DNA from: JBEISR01 sp044337705
Lineage (GTDB): Bacteria; Planctomycetota; Planctomycetia; Pirellulales; Pirellulaceae
Direction of reading: 5' to 3'
DNA: 63,769 bases
NCBI GenBank assembly: GCA_044337705.1
Contig: JBIINB010000011.1
Location: forward strand, 1 to 63,769
Under the pieces are notes generated by a model. It was not told where the DNA came from. It saw nothing but the letters and a program-made list of their open reading frames with translations, and did not search any database. Position numbers and translations under genes: made by a program. Positions 8,459 to 17,429 of the stretch are shown one piece after another. Numbering within the stretch: the stretch's first letter is position 1; every line of letters starts with the position of its first letter.

Positions 8459-11400
8459 TCATCGAAAGTCGCGAGAATCGATCGCGATCCCCTGAAGCGC
8501 GGTGGAAAGATCATCGACATGCCGCACCAGCAGGTGCCGCACCCCCTCACGCGATTCGAGTATCCCTTCCACAAGCCACGCATTCGACTGCTTGCAAACA
8601 AGCGCGTATCGCTGCCAGATTTCCTGGCGGAAGACCAGATTGACCGTCCCTGTCTCATCCTCCAGCGTCACAAAGACGATCCCCTTTGCCGTCCCCGGTT
8701 GCTGACGCACCAGGACGATCCCTGCCACCCGAACCGGCCTGCCATGCTCGGTCTGCTGCAACTGGCTGGCGGAAAGAACACCACCATGTTTCAATCGCAT
8801 GCGAGAAAATTCCAGGGGATGCCCGTGTAGGGAAAGCCCAGTCGCTTGATAGTCCTGCGCCACCTCTTCCCAGGCCGAAGTCGGTGCAATCGCTTCAGGA
8901 ATCGGATCGGCCGGGTCGTCGGCAAAGTCGAGAAGAGGCGTTGCCTTTCGATCGGTCTTCTGTGCCAGGCTCTCCCAAAGAGCAGCGCGCCGATCTTGCA
9001 CGAGGGACTGAAGCACACCTGCATCGGCTAGGCGCGTCATCTCGGCCTGCGTCATTCCGGTCCGCCTTCGCAGCGATCCAAGGTCCCGGAACGGCCCTCC
9101 CTTTTGGCGTTCTTCCACCCAGCGCTCCACCAATTGGCGCTGCAGTCCCTTGACCATTCTCAGCCCCAGTCGCACAGCCCAGCGCGACCTAGCCGACACC
9201 GACTCCAGATGCGGCAACGTACTTCCCGTCCCCCTCGATGGCTCCAGGGTACAATCCCAATCGCTGCCATTGATCTCTGCAGGAAGAATCTCGACTCCGT
9301 GCCTTCTGGCATCCTGCACCAGTTGGGAAGGCCCATAGAATCCCATCGGCTGGCTGTTCAGCAGTGCGGCGCAGAAGACGGCTGGATGATGGCGTTTCAG
9401 CCACGCCGATGCGTAGACCAGATGAGCGAAACTGGCTGCATGGGATTCGGGAAAACCGTATTCCCCAAAGCCGCGAATCTGAGTGAACACCTGATCGGCG
9501 AAGGCGCGGGACAGGCCGCGAGCCAGCATGCCATCGACCAATTTTTTCCGGAACTGGTCGATCACCCCGGGCCTCCGCCAAGCGGCCATCGCGCGACGCA
9601 ATTGATCGGCCTCCCCAGGGGTAAATCCGGCAGCCACCACCGCCAGCCGCATCGCCTGCTCCTGAAAGATCGGAACACCCATCGTTCGCGATAACACCTC
9701 CCCGATCTCCTTGGTGGGATAGTGAGGCTGCTGGCCGGTCTGACGCGCTTTCAGGTAGGGATGGACCATCTGGCCTTGAATCGGACCAGGTCGCATGATC
9801 GCTACTTCGATCACCAGGTCGTAATAACAGCGCGGCTTGAGCCTTGGAAGCATGCTCATCTGCGCACGACTTTCGATCTGAAACACGCCGATCGTGTCGG
9901 CCTGGCAGACCATGTCGTAAACCTGTGGATCCTCCTTCGGTATTGTCGCCAGCGACCACTGCGTTGCCTCGTGGCGCTGCAGCAGGTCGAACGATCGTCG
10001 AATGGCGCTCAACATCCCTAGCGCCAGGCAATCGACCTTGAGTATTCCCAGGGCATCCAGATCGTCCTTGTCCCACTGAATCACCGTGCGGCTGTCCATC
10101 GCCGCATTTTCTACGGGACACAGTTCATGGAGCACCCCCTGCGTCATCACCATCCCGCCGACATGCTGAGACAGATGGCGGGGAAACCCGATCAATGTCT
10201 TGACGAGATAAACGAAACGCTTCCCCTGCGGCGACATAGGATCTATCCCGGCATCCCGGCATCGATCCTCCAGCGGCTTGGGGTCACGCCGACCATCCGC
10301 GATCTTGCTGAGCACATCCAGTCGATCATTGGAAAGCCCCATCGCCTTGCCGCAATCGCGTATGGCGGATCGGGTGCGGTAGGTGATCACCGCCGCCGTC
10401 AACCCCGCTCGATGGCGACCATACTTCTCATACAGATACTGCAATACCTCCTCCCGCCGCTCATGTTCAAAATCGACATCGATATCCGGCGCCTCATTCC
10501 GCTCCTTGCTGACAAATCGCTCGAACAACACGTCCATCTGAAGCGGGTCAACCGAAGTGATTCCCAGACAGAAGCAGACGACGCTGTTGGCTGCCGACCC
10601 CCTCCCCTGGCATAGGATGCCGCGAGAACGAGCGAATCGAACCAGATCCCAGACCGTCAGAAAATAAGGCTCATACTTCAGCTCTTCGATCAACCGAAAT
10701 TCATGTTCCAGCAACCCCACAATCTTTTGCGGGACCCCCGCGGGATACCGGCTTGTGGCTCCCTCCCAGGTCAACCTCTTCAGCGTCTCGATGGCAGGCA
10801 CACCCGACTGCGCGCATTCGATCGGGTACTCGTACTTCAATTCCGACAACGAAAAACGACATCGCTCCGCCACCTCCAGCGTCCGCTCCAACGCCTCCTC
10901 CGCTCCGCGATATACCTCCCACAACTCCGCGATGGGGCGCATCGCAAACTGCGACGACTTGGGACGCAGGGTGGCGATGCGATCGATGGTGGTGCCGTGA
11001 GCGATCGCGGTCAGGCAATCCTGCAGCACCATTCTCTGCGGGCAATGGTAAAGAACCTGTCCACACGCCACCCAGGGGACACCGCTAGACTCCTTTAGCG
11101 ATCGATACCCTTCGATTTTCTCACGGTCATCCACACCCCGATGCAGCGAAAGCGCCAGATACCCTTCTCCTTCAAACCATTCGCGAAATCGGGTCACCCA
11201 ACCATGCCAAGATTTCGGATCCGGGCAGCGATCGGGACTTGGAAGCGGTGGCAGTGGAATCTCGGCCGAAGGAGAACTCAGCAAGTCATCGATCGCCATG
11301 CCGCAGTCGCTCGTTGAGGATGCTGCAAAGCAGGGACCAGCCGCCAGCTCACTCTCCTCCATCCCCTCCTCGTCCATTTCGTCACGCTCGTCGTCTCCGG

Positions 11401-11845
11401 CATCCGCAACAAACCAGTCTGGACCGCCGTTCGACTGGAAAGCTGAAGTCATCGCGTCAGGAAGCTGAAGTCGCAATCCCGCGCACCAGCCTCCGCGATG
11501 CGCGAGCAAGTCGCGCCAATAAAGAAGAGACCTGCCTTTTTGAGCACGCCGCCGACCGACCGTCAGCAGCCGGCAGAGCCTTCCATAGCCCTGCCGCGTC
11601 GAGGCCCAGGCGACCACCGCCGGTCCGTCTACCGGATGCAGCTCGGCCCCCACCACAAACCCCAACCCGAGATCCGCAGCCGCCGTATGCCCGCGCACCA
11701 CCCCTGCAAAAGTTTCCCGATCGGTGATCGCCAGCCCCTCATACCCCAGCTCCTTGGCGCGATCGGCCAGTTCCAGAGCGTGCGAGGCTCCCTCAAGAAA
11801 CGAAAAATTCGACTTGCAGTGCAGCTCAAAATACCGTCCAGCCAT
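8459..11845 (-). CDS. dnaE2: Error-prone DNA polymerase III alpha subunit (DnaE2/ImuC)
   Basis: The 1128-residue product is a C-family polymerase of the DnaE2 (ImuC) type that copies damaged templates. The N-terminal PHP domain is seen in ELHCKSNFSFLEGASH and the following AITD motif. The catalytic aspartates lie in the PDIDVDFEHERREEV segment, preceded by the GRGSAANSVVCF polymerase motif. Finger and helix-hairpin-helix regions follow, and a C-terminal OB-fold is visible at VRVAGIVLVRQQ. The length fits DnaE2 (about 1050-1150), not replicative DnaE1. It starts 35 bases after the MnmE-like gene on the same strand and probably ends that transcription unit. The usual partners imuA and imuB are not in the window. 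Regulation by a damage response is typical of the family, but no operator was identified. Confidence 0.93.
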   Translation of the reverse strand: MAGRYFELHCKSNFSFLEGASHALELADRAKELGYEGLAITDRETFAGVVRGHTAAADLGLGFVVGAELHPVDGPAVVAWASTRQGYGRLCRLLTVGRRRAQKGRSLLYWRDLLAHRGGWCAGLRLQLPDAMTSAFQSNGGPDWFVADAGDDERDEMDEEGMEESELAAGPCFAASSTSDCGMAIDDLLSSPSAEIPLPPLPSPDRCPDPKSWHGWVTRFREWFEGEGYLALSLHRGVDDREKIEGYRSLKESSGVPWVACGQVLYHCPQRMVLQDCLTAIAHGTTIDRIATLRPKSSQFAMRPIAELWEVYRGAEEALERTLEVAERCRFSLSELKYEYPIECAQSGVPAIETLKRLTWEGATSRYPAGVPQKIVGLLEHEFRLIEELKYEPYFLTVWDLVRFARSRGILCQGRGSAANSVVCFCLGITSVDPLQMDVLFERFVSKERNEAPDIDVDFEHERREEVLQYLYEKYGRHRAGLTAAVITYRTRSAIRDCGKAMGLSNDRLDVLSKIADGRRDPKPLEDRCRDAGIDPMSPQGKRFVYLVKTLIGFPRHLSQHVGGMVMTQGVLHELCPVENAAMDSRTVIQWDKDDLDALGILKVDCLALGMLSAIRRSFDLLQRHEATQWSLATIPKEDPQVYDMVCQADTIGVFQIESRAQMSMLPRLKPRCYYDLVIEVAIMRPGPIQGQMVHPYLKARQTGQQPHYPTKEIGEVLSRTMGVPIFQEQAMRLAVVAAGFTPGEADQLRRAMAAWRRPGVIDQFRKKLVDGMLARGLSRAFADQVFTQIRGFGEYGFPESHAASFAHLVYASAWLKRHHPAVFCAALLNSQPMGFYGPSQLVQDARRHGVEILPAEINGSDWDCTLEPSRGTGSTLPHLESVSARSRWAVRLGLRMVKGLQRQLVERWVEERQKGGPFRDLGSLRRRTGMTQAEMTRLADAGVLQSLVQDRRAALWESLAQKTDRKATPLLDFADDPADPIPEAIAPTSAWEEVAQDYQATGLSLHGHPLEFSRMRLKHGGVLSASQLQQTEHGRPVRVAGIVLVRQQPGTAKGIVFVTLEDETGTVNLVFRQEIWQRYALVCKQSNAWLVEGILESREGVRHLLVRHVDDLSTALQGIAIDSRDFR

Positions 11846-11880
11846 CGGACCACCTGATCAACAGGAACAAATGTCTCTGT

Positions 11881-13053
11881 TCAGGTTCTATAGGATTCAT
11901 TCGTACAGTTCAAGAGCTGCTCAGCAATCCCCCAATCCTCTTGGGAAACTGCCTCCATAAGCTTTTCGATCCTTTGTGTGTGCTCCGGAAGGAACAGTGC
12001 TGGTTGTTCAACCGTCCACCCTTCGGGGATCCATCGATCCAGCCACCGCTTGGCCAATTTCTCCACCGACTTAGGATCCAGGACGGTGACGCTCGCACTG
12101 CGTTGCAATCGATCGGGTAGAGGAACAACTGATTCAAGATCGCACTTGGTGCGAACTACCCAGCAACGCTCCCCCAGCATCTCCATCCACGCCTCATGCT
12201 CCGATGTCCAGGGCTGATCGGCAGCCGTCAGCAACCAGACGAAGTCGACATCTTTCAGAAGCTGCCGGGCGGCGGCGATCCCAAGGCTTTCGATCTCATC
12301 CGAGGATTGCCGCAGTCCCGCCGTATCAATCAGCTCCAGTGGCCAGCCCCCAAGAGCGATTCGCTGGGAGATCAGGTCGCGAGTTGTCCCAGGTGCTTCG
12401 TGGACGATCGACCGGGTGAATCCGGCGAAGGCATTCAGCAGGGAGCTCTTGCCGGCGTTGGGTAGTCCGGCCAATGCGATCCGACAGGGCCTCAGCCACT
12501 GCAGACTCCAAGGAAGCCAACGTCGCACCGAATCGATCCGCGCCACCGCGTCGGCGCGGCTCCTGCGATCGACCGCTTCCTCAATCCCTGCCCAGTGGCG
12601 ATCCATGACACCGCGGCTTTGCACCAAAAGCGCTGCGGCGACCTGACTAGTCGGCGCCATCGGCAATGCCTGCCATGCGGCCTGCGCGAAATAGCCAAGC
12701 TGTTGGGTTGGATCAGTTGCCAGCCATCGATCGCTTGACACGGCATCGCAACCGAGCTGTTGGAGGTCGTCCAGAATGCGCCGTGCGGCAGCTCGCCCCC
12801 CGTGGCAATGGATCTCCAGGCGATCCTCTGCCACCAGACAGACAACCACCCCCTCACCAGCGCGTTGCTGACAGGCTTCCCCACCAGTCCACACCCCATA
12901 ACGGATCCGATCAACCTTCCACGGACTTGGCCGATTGGGAAGCCAGAGCTTTTGAAGGAACGCTACTGCTTGCGCCCCCCAGAGACCGATCACCGCCACC
13001 GCCGCAGGTGCGTCGCCCGTCAACAGACATACCTGCGTCCTCCTGTCGCTCAC
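11881..13053 (-). CDS. Shortened MnmE-like GTPase paralogue
   Basis: The 390-residue protein has the MnmE layout: an N-terminal folate-binding-like domain (with CHGGRAAARRIL), a helical region, then an inserted G domain. Its motifs are G1 GLPNAGKSS (about residue 200), G2 TTRDL, G3 DTAGLRQ and G4 RTKCDLES (NKxD changed to TKCD). True MnmE is about 450 residues and ends in a Cys-x-Gly-Lys motif needed for tRNA wobble-uridine modification. This protein ends NCTNESYRT and lacks it. GTG 13053 overlaps the TGA of the upstream GTPase gene by 4 bases (GTGA); the frame runs open further upstream but only inside that gene. It is probably a paralogue with a regulatory GTPase role rather than the housekeeping enzyme. 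Confidence 0.8.
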   Translation of the reverse strand: MSDRRTQVCLLTGDAPAAVAVIGLWGAQAVAFLQKLWLPNRPSPWKVDRIRYGVWTGGEACQQRAGEGVVVCLVAEDRLEIHCHGGRAAARRILDDLQQLGCDAVSSDRWLATDPTQQLGYFAQAAWQALPMAPTSQVAAALLVQSRGVMDRHWAGIEEAVDRRSRADAVARIDSVRRWLPWSLQWLRPCRIALAGLPNAGKSSLLNAFAGFTRSIVHEAPGTTRDLISQRIALGGWPLELIDTAGLRQSSDEIESLGIAAARQLLKDVDFVWLLTAADQPWTSEHEAWMEMLGERCWVVRTKCDLESVVPLPDRLQRSASVTVLDPKSVEKLAKRWLDRWIPEGWTVEQPALFLPEHTQRIEKLMEAVSQEDWGIAEQLLNCTNESYRT

Positions 13054-14861
13054 GCTGCCGACTCCTCGACGGCCCCGGTCACCCGAAGCAGGAACTGCGC
13101 CTTCTCGAGGAGGGGATCGTCGTATGTGATCTGCAGCAACCCTTCGGATCGCATCTGATCGATCAACTGATGGTGTTGAGCCAGTACCCGACGACCAATC
13201 TCCTGCAACCGAGATCGCCTGAGCAGCCAGGTCAGCACCACCATGGCAAAGAGAAAAATGGGGAACAGGGAAACCATGCCGCTGGTCAAAAACAGCGATG
13301 GAGAAGGATGAGGGAATTCTTCGATTTTTGCCACGCCATCGGACATCGCGTGGAAGGAGGCTGACAGGTACTGGCGATAGACGGCAACAATCGGCCCCGC
13401 CATCAGCCCCCAAAAAATGACGCTCGCAAAAAGCCCCAGAAGCTGCAAAATCGACCAAGGGACCTTGGAGCGTTCCATCTGCTCGTCAAAGACCAGATGG
13501 GATCTTGTCTGCAGTTCCTCAAGGCCGCTCAACCGGATCATCCCCTCGCGGTTTCCTGGTGAACGATGGCTGAACGGTCCCAGGGAAGTGTCCAAGGAGG
13601 CATAGAACTGTCGCTGGATCGGATCCCATCGGTCCTCCAGTTGCTGGGACACACGCTGCCGAATCCCCTGCTCGATCGCCTGCTGAGCCTGCCGCGAACT
13701 TTGAAGATTGCGAGCCCAGGCGATGAGCGTACCAAAGAGCGAAGGGACGCTACCGGTGAGGGCCCAGAGCAATCGATCCCAGGCACCGGCGACCAGGCTG
13801 AGCATCGAGATCGCGGTGCGATAGGGAAACCAGATCCCCGCAGTATCCTGCACGATCTGCGCACGGCGGCGACTTCGAATCGCTGTCTCCAGCACGGCGC
13901 TGGATCCCAGCAGCGATTCAATCACCTGCGAAGGCAATTTCTCTGCCTCCCGTTCGATCGTCCTCAAAGAGCCAAGAAGTTGCGGCACCTCCTGCTGCAT
14001 GCACTGCGATACGTGCCGGAGGTAACGCTGCCTGGCGGCATCCAGTCGCGATTGCCGCGACTGCGCGAATCGATCCAGCGACAGCCCCCCAAGCCTTTCC
14101 CGAAGCTGCTGCCTCCATCGCTCTGCCCCCCCCAGCTCATCTCCCGTCGCCTCAAAATCCTCGATCAGGATCGGTGCCATCCACTGCGTCTTCTCGGCGC
14201 TCTGTCGCAACCATCGTGACCAGGCTTCCATATCTTCTGCCAGCGATGTACTGCAAACACCATCCGCCAGATCTGAAGGAGGAACTGCTGTGATCACAGG
14301 AATGCAGATCGCTCCTTCGATCCATGACGCAATGCGGCTGGCGATCGCCGATCGCAGCTGATCGCGCCGCATCACCAGAATCTGAATCGGCGACATCTGC
14401 AGCAATGCGCGGGTTCGATCTGCTATGGATGGATCGGCGTCGGTAACGCCGGGCGTATCCAGCAGCGTGTAGGGCATGCCCAGTGGCACCATCTGATCGG
14501 ACGGAATCTGCACCCAGCGTTCCTTCCCACCATCCATCTGCTCGGGCGCCACAGGCCCAATCCAGACCACCTGCGAGGTCGCCTCCGATCGCAGAACCCC
14601 GCTGGGGATCTGAGACCGCAAAGTGGCCGACTGCACCAGTTGCCTAGCCAGCCAGCTTTTACCCTGTCCGGTAGGACCAACCAACGAAATCAATTGGGAA
14701 GGAATCCCTCGGCTATCGAGGATCTGGTCGACCTCCTGCGCATACTGCGTCGCGCTGGCACGCACCGCCGCCGCGATCGGTCGATCTGGAAACAGCGACT
14801 CCACCGCCCCCAGCACCCGCTCTCCAAACTGCCTCTGGTAATCCGCTTCAAGTCGCGTCAT
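13050..14861 (-). CDS. Membrane-anchored P-loop GTPase (second of a tandem pair)
   Basis: This 603-residue protein has an N-terminal nucleotide-binding domain with Walker A GPTGQGKSW (about residue 63) and G3 LLDTPGVTD; the G4 position is degenerate (TAVPPSD instead of NKxD). A long helical middle follows, rich in Gln, Arg and Glu, and then two hydrophobic hairpins around residues 350-385 and 470-550. That order resembles dynamin-like and YfjP-type membrane GTPases, which remodel or patrol membranes. It overlaps the upstream GTPase gene by 14 bases and the downstream MnmE-like gene by 4 bases, so all three should be translated together. The exact family was not recognised. Confidence 0.8.
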   Translation of the reverse strand: MTRLEADYQRQFGERVLGAVESLFPDRPIAAAVRASATQYAQEVDQILDSRGIPSQLISLVGPTGQGKSWLARQLVQSATLRSQIPSGVLRSEATSQVVWIGPVAPEQMDGGKERWVQIPSDQMVPLGMPYTLLDTPGVTDADPSIADRTRALLQMSPIQILVMRRDQLRSAIASRIASWIEGAICIPVITAVPPSDLADGVCSTSLAEDMEAWSRWLRQSAEKTQWMAPILIEDFEATGDELGGAERWRQQLRERLGGLSLDRFAQSRQSRLDAARQRYLRHVSQCMQQEVPQLLGSLRTIEREAEKLPSQVIESLLGSSAVLETAIRSRRRAQIVQDTAGIWFPYRTAISMLSLVAGAWDRLLWALTGSVPSLFGTLIAWARNLQSSRQAQQAIEQGIRQRVSQQLEDRWDPIQRQFYASLDTSLGPFSHRSPGNREGMIRLSGLEELQTRSHLVFDEQMERSKVPWSILQLLGLFASVIFWGLMAGPIVAVYRQYLSASFHAMSDGVAKIEEFPHPSPSLFLTSGMVSLFPIFLFAMVVLTWLLRRSRLQEIGRRVLAQHHQLIDQMRSEGLLQITYDDPLLEKAQFLLRVTGAVEESAA

Positions 14862-17136
14862 CCTGCCACTCCTTTTCCAGCGTTCCCAAAGCCTTCAAAA
14901 TTTCAGAGAAGTCTTTGTCCGACAGTGCGACGGGCAGCTGAATTCCAGAGAGTGCACTTCTCGATTCGATTGGAATCTCGGAGGGCTGCAACTTCAACTG
15001 GGTTCCCTGCCACGATAACCGTGCTGCCTCCGAAGGGGCAGGCCTTGGTAGCCCCAGTTCATCGCAGCCAACCAGAAACAAATCGCTCCATTGCTGCCAT
15101 GCCACATGCGATTCAGCCAGCTGCGGCAATTGGTCTCGATTGAACATCGCAATCCCGACCCCCGCCACACCTGCCACCAACAGCTCTTTGATCGATGCCA
15201 GCACCAATACGCTGGAACCTCCCATGTCGAAGGGAAGAGCGATCACGGCAAGAAGGGGCGCAAAGAGCAGCGAAGCAGGAACAACTCCATTCCAAAGCCG
15301 CTGCTTCCACGACATCGCCTTCCACACCTCTTCAGTCAGACGATCCAGTTCCTGATCGTCCAGTCTTGCCTTGCTTTGCGCCTGAAACCGATCGATGATC
15401 TGCTGGCATCGTCGATCCAATTCGGCAGTTGATGCTCCCGCTGGCACCAGTTGCAGATGGACCAGATCGCGCCGTAGCGGCTCGGCCAGCGCAGCGGCGC
15501 TGACCACCTGCCCCAACTCGCCGCGATGCAATTTCTCCTGCACCCCCTGGAATACCTGACGCGACTGATCCTCAAGCATGCGCATGGGGTTGAGCCGTTT
15601 ACTGAGCTGCGCCCATTGCTGCTTGGTCGATTCGGCGATGCGGAGCACCAGCCGGCTTGGCTTGGCCCACCATGGCGCCGTTCGCTCCAGCGATCGGCTG
15701 ACCTGCTGGATAATCTCCTGCGAAGCATGTAACCGCACTTCGCCGTTCGCCTTTTTGGGGTCTAGCGAAAACTCGTAGCTGGCCATCGCCAACGACCGCT
15801 GCAATCGATGTACAAGCTGGTGCTTCTTCGCCTGCTGCTGTGCGAATTCCTTCCCTGCGTCAACTAGCCGCTCCCGCAACTGCTCCAGTAGACTGCCTTG
15901 TTGATCGCGCCAAAGCTGACTGCGATCCAGCTGCCGCCCGAGATCATTGAGATAATGGGTCTCTGGAATCGTATCGGGAGGCTGCGGAGACCTGCGAGGA
16001 TACAATTCGACGAAAATCGGAAGAGCCATATCGCCAACATCCAGCCCCAGCGGCTCCTTTGGCAATCGCTCCCTCTGATGTGGACCATCGAAATGATACG
16101 CCATGTAGACTCTCTGCAGTCCAAATCGATCGATCGAGCGCGTGATCTCGAGGGCAATCTCTTCCATCCGGTAACGCCGTGGGACTCGGTTGATCAATAA
16201 CCATCGCTCAATCCCTGCCATCTCATGCTGCATGCCGTGGAGGAGATGAGCCAGCGATTGATCGTGCAGATTGTTGGCTCCGGCAACCACAAGAAACGTG
16301 GAGCTGACACGCATCGCCCGCTCCATGATCTTGCTGCGGTAGGTCGCCGCCATCCGTGATGCGTCCGCCGCATGACCTTCGCGAGGAGCATCCTGGCGTT
16401 CGGATGCCTTGCCAGTTGTCATCTCTTCGGGCAGTAGTCCCGTTTGGATGTCAGGGCAGTCCATAATTGCAACACCCCATCGGTCCAGCATGGTGTCGCA
16501 GGCGATCAGCGGAATTGTCAGGGGCTCCTCTTCCGACGGGGCTGCAACAGCTTCTGCATCGATCAGCAACTTCGGAACGACATGGCCGTTGTATTGCTGG
16601 AAGGCGACCGCTGGATCTTCCGCCAACTGTTCGATCTTCCCGCCGAAAAGCTGCTGCATCCGATCGGTTAGCATGCGCCAGGATGAACCATCCTGTTGCC
16701 AACTGGCAGGAACCCAAAGGACAAATCGATGGGTCCCCTGATTGCTCCCCTGCCCGATCAGCACGCGCCGCCGTCCCTCAGGACTCAAAAAAGATGCCAG
16801 CAAGCTGCTCTTCCCGGCATTCAGCAGTCCTGTGATAGCGATGATCGGAAAACTTTGCATCTGCTCGCTGGCGCTTAGTTGCCCCAGCAGTGATTCGACC
16901 TCCTGAAGATAGTTCGCGTGGAGTACCGAATCGCCGACCGGCAACTGCTGCAGCAGGTCGGTCCATCGAAGCGCGGACCCCTGGTCGATCGGCTGATCCA
17001 ATCGTCTCTGAAACCGAGCTATCGACTCAGATAAAGTCACACCTGCTACCTGCTGCAATCCGACAGTGACGCCTGGGTTGGAATTAAGCCATTCCAACCC
17101 CCCCCGGGAAGTGCTCTCCCATCCCCTCCTCACCAT
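14848..17136 (-). CDS. Membrane-anchored dynamin-like GTPase (first of a tandem pair)
   Basis: The protein is about 762 residues from ATG 17136. The frame stays open to 17514, but the upstream part overlaps the nrdJ end and terminator and has no protein-like composition. G1 is GLLNAGKSS (residues 103-111), the form usual in bacterial dynamin-like proteins. G3 reads MDCPDIQTG instead of DTPG, and the G4 position reads LINRVPRRY instead of NKxD, so nucleotide handling may be altered. A long helical stalk-like region follows (residues 300-600), then a hydrophobic pair near residues 650-700. Tandem dynamin-like genes are common in bacteria and often act as a hetero-pair. No strong ribosome-binding site precedes the chosen start, so the exact start is uncertain. 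Confidence 0.75.
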   Translation of the reverse strand: MVRRGWESTSRGGLEWLNSNPGVTVGLQQVAGVTLSESIARFQRRLDQPIDQGSALRWTDLLQQLPVGDSVLHANYLQEVESLLGQLSASEQMQSFPIIAITGLLNAGKSSLLASFLSPEGRRRVLIGQGSNQGTHRFVLWVPASWQQDGSSWRMLTDRMQQLFGGKIEQLAEDPAVAFQQYNGHVVPKLLIDAEAVAAPSEEEPLTIPLIACDTMLDRWGVAIMDCPDIQTGLLPEEMTTGKASERQDAPREGHAADASRMAATYRSKIMERAMRVSSTFLVVAGANNLHDQSLAHLLHGMQHEMAGIERWLLINRVPRRYRMEEIALEITRSIDRFGLQRVYMAYHFDGPHQRERLPKEPLGLDVGDMALPIFVELYPRRSPQPPDTIPETHYLNDLGRQLDRSQLWRDQQGSLLEQLRERLVDAGKEFAQQQAKKHQLVHRLQRSLAMASYEFSLDPKKANGEVRLHASQEIIQQVSRSLERTAPWWAKPSRLVLRIAESTKQQWAQLSKRLNPMRMLEDQSRQVFQGVQEKLHRGELGQVVSAAALAEPLRRDLVHLQLVPAGASTAELDRRCQQIIDRFQAQSKARLDDQELDRLTEEVWKAMSWKQRLWNGVVPASLLFAPLLAVIALPFDMGGSSVLVLASIKELLVAGVAGVGIAMFNRDQLPQLAESHVAWQQWSDLFLVGCDELGLPRPAPSEAARLSWQGTQLKLQPSEIPIESRSALSGIQLPVALSDKDFSEILKALGTLEKEWQDDAT

Positions 17137-17340
17137 CGTAACAAGCCGCAGTAGCAATCGAATTGCCCCGGCTGCGCAGAAACGGTTGGAACCGCTTCCC
17201 TTCCCCCTGCGACCGCTACAACCTAACGAACCGCTACCTACCGTCCGGGGGGGCGACAAACCCAGCCTTCCGAAAGATAGGGGAAAAGAAATCCTGTTGA
17301 GCCGAACTCCGCTACTCTTGTCGTTGGATGATGACGCACT

Positions 17341-17379
17341 AAGAAAAAAGCCGCGTCGGTCTGTGCCCGACGCGGCTTT
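17341..17379 (-). terminator. Rho-independent terminator of nrdJ
   Basis: A perfect 13-bp stem (17347-17359 with 17367-17379) closes a 7-base loop. Read on the minus strand it is followed by a run of T residues (TTTTTTCTT). It lies 50 bases after the nrdJ stop and separates nrdJ from the GTPase/dnaE2 unit. Confidence 0.92.
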
Positions 17380-17429
17380 GGGGATGTGACCTGTTGCTCG
17401 CAAGGGTGCCTCACGAGCAGCGTCTCTTA

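Noticed and set aside
13054..13458. N-terminal extension of the MnmE-like protein
   Set aside because: It overlaps the C-terminal membrane domain of the upstream GTPase gene in another frame; GTG 13053 gives the normal MnmE-like start.
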